Shown here in pieces: positions 5,584 through 6,158 of a DNA stretch of 6,158 nucleotides. The DNA is from Pseudomonadota bacterium (GTDB lineage: Bacteria; Pseudomonadota; Alphaproteobacteria; Rhizobiales; Xanthobacteraceae). The DNA is taken from the NCBI GenBank assembly GCA_023387555.1, contig JAEWHY010000033.1, positions 1 through 6,158 on the forward strand, read 5' to 3'. How positions within the stretch are numbered: the first letter of the stretch is position 1; each line of letters starts with the position of its first letter. The notes below the pieces were generated by a model. That model saw only the letters and a program-made list of their open reading frames with translations, searched no databases and was not told the DNA's origin. The translations under genes and the position numbers were made by a program.

Positions 5584-6158
5584 TTAGCCTTCAGGATGGA
5601 TGGAAACTCCGCATGATCTCACGTCATATCCCCACATAAACAACGCTGCCTCAATCGCCCTGAGTGGGTCGTCCTGCTTATGAAAGACGGAATCTCCTTT
5701 GGCTAGATGGAGTGCTTCCGTGAGAATCCAACTCGCGCGCAAATTCCAATGTGCGTGAATATGGGCGCGACCATTTATTGGTTGAAATTGGAGGGTGCCG
5801 CAGCTTGGGTTCCTTTCGCTCCCTTTCGCGGGCGGGTATCGAAAACGTAAATGGTCAGGCACTTCCGCATGGCCGTATTGGTGGCACCATTGCACAACAA
5901 ACCACGCAAGTGCGGCGGCGACACGGCTATCGTAAATGATAAATTGAGGTACGAGCAGCGAGTAAATTTTTGTCATTCCGGCGTTGAAGCGGTGAATGCC
6001 TTTGAGTTTTTCTAAGCAATCGTCGTCCTGGGTGAGTAGTTGACGGCCCTCCTTCAGTGAATGGGCGACTTTATTATTCTCAAGCCAATCCTTGTTTCCG
6101 TTACGTACGCCGCCCCAACTGAATACTGCAAGGCACCACTTCTGCAGCAGTGCACAGT
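5584..6158 (-). CDS. Conserved-looking protein of unknown function (5' partial, low GC)
   Basis: Reading leftward from the right edge, the frame is open from 6156 to the TAA at 5586-5584, giving 190 codons with no stop, so the gene starts outside the window. The ATG at 5976 is internal: it lacks a ribosome binding site, and the 60 codons before it read as ordinary protein, for example FSWGGVRNGNKDWLENN near the edge and LEKLKGIHRFNAGMTK across the ATG. Then come SLLVPQFIIYDSRVAAALAWFVVQWC, RNPSCGTLQFQPI, a His-rich AHIHAHWNLRASWIL and a C-terminal RAIEAALFMWGYDVRS. The composition is that of a soluble mixed alpha/beta protein; the YDSRVAAAL stretch faintly recalls a helix-hairpin-helix glycosylase-like motif (DSRV), but I cannot assign a fold or function. 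GC is about 48-52% by hand count, against about 67% in the neighbouring tctC, so recent transfer is likely. The C-terminus appears intact. Confidence 0.8.
   Translation of the reverse strand, partial: CALLQKWCLAVFSWGGVRNGNKDWLENNKVAHSLKEGRQLLTQDDDCLEKLKGIHRFNAGMTKIYSLLVPQFIIYDSRVAAALAWFVVQWCHQYGHAEVPDHLRFRYPPAKGSERNPSCGTLQFQPINGRAHIHAHWNLRASWILTEALHLAKGDSVFHKQDDPLRAIEAALFMWGYDVRSCGVSIHPEG

Overview
The window looks like chromosomal DNA of a GC-rich alphaproteobacterium, most likely the Bradyrhizobium/Rhodopseudomonas group (Nitrobacteraceae). The basis is strong GC bias at third codon positions, a TctC/Bug-type binding protein, and intergenic palindromes of the kinds I associate with that group (CCCTCTCCCG...CGGGAGAGGG and GTCGTCCCCGC...GCGGGGACCCATA). 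This assignment is from memory and gene style; no database was searched.

Layout, left to right. (1) The 3' part of a divergent short-chain dehydrogenase/reductase (SDR), + strand, whose start lies outside the window. (2) An intergenic stretch with a 20-bp perfect palindrome and two GC hairpins. (3) A small secreted protein (204 aa) made of two similar halves, + strand. (4) A 230-bp nest of palindromes between convergent genes. (5) A two-gene minus-strand operon, a 12-TM MFS transporter followed by a hotdog-fold thioesterase, joined by an ATGA overlap. (6) A divergent intergenic region. (7) A single-domain periplasmic L,D-transpeptidase, + strand. (8) A TctC/Bug-type solute-binding protein with a strong ribosome binding site, + strand, without its TctAB membrane partners in view. 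(9) A paired-hairpin repeat. (10) The C-terminal 190 codons of a minus-strand gene that runs off the right edge. It has markedly lower GC (about 48-52% in hand-counted 60-base lines, against about 67% in tctC) and I cannot assign it a function.

The genes do not form one pathway. Only the MFS/thioesterase pair has operon-type linkage. The rest are independent units separated by repetitive hairpin elements, which sit at or near the 3' ends of several genes.

The points most worth a second look are: the SDR, which lacks all four residues of the usual catalytic tetrad; the low-GC partial gene at the right edge, whose frame stays open well upstream of its first ATG; and a shared design in the intergenic palindromes, where left-hand hairpins carry a GAA triloop and their right-hand partners carry TTC or a close variant. 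I see no convincing new multi-gene system, CRISPR array, tRNA, rRNA or insertion sequence.
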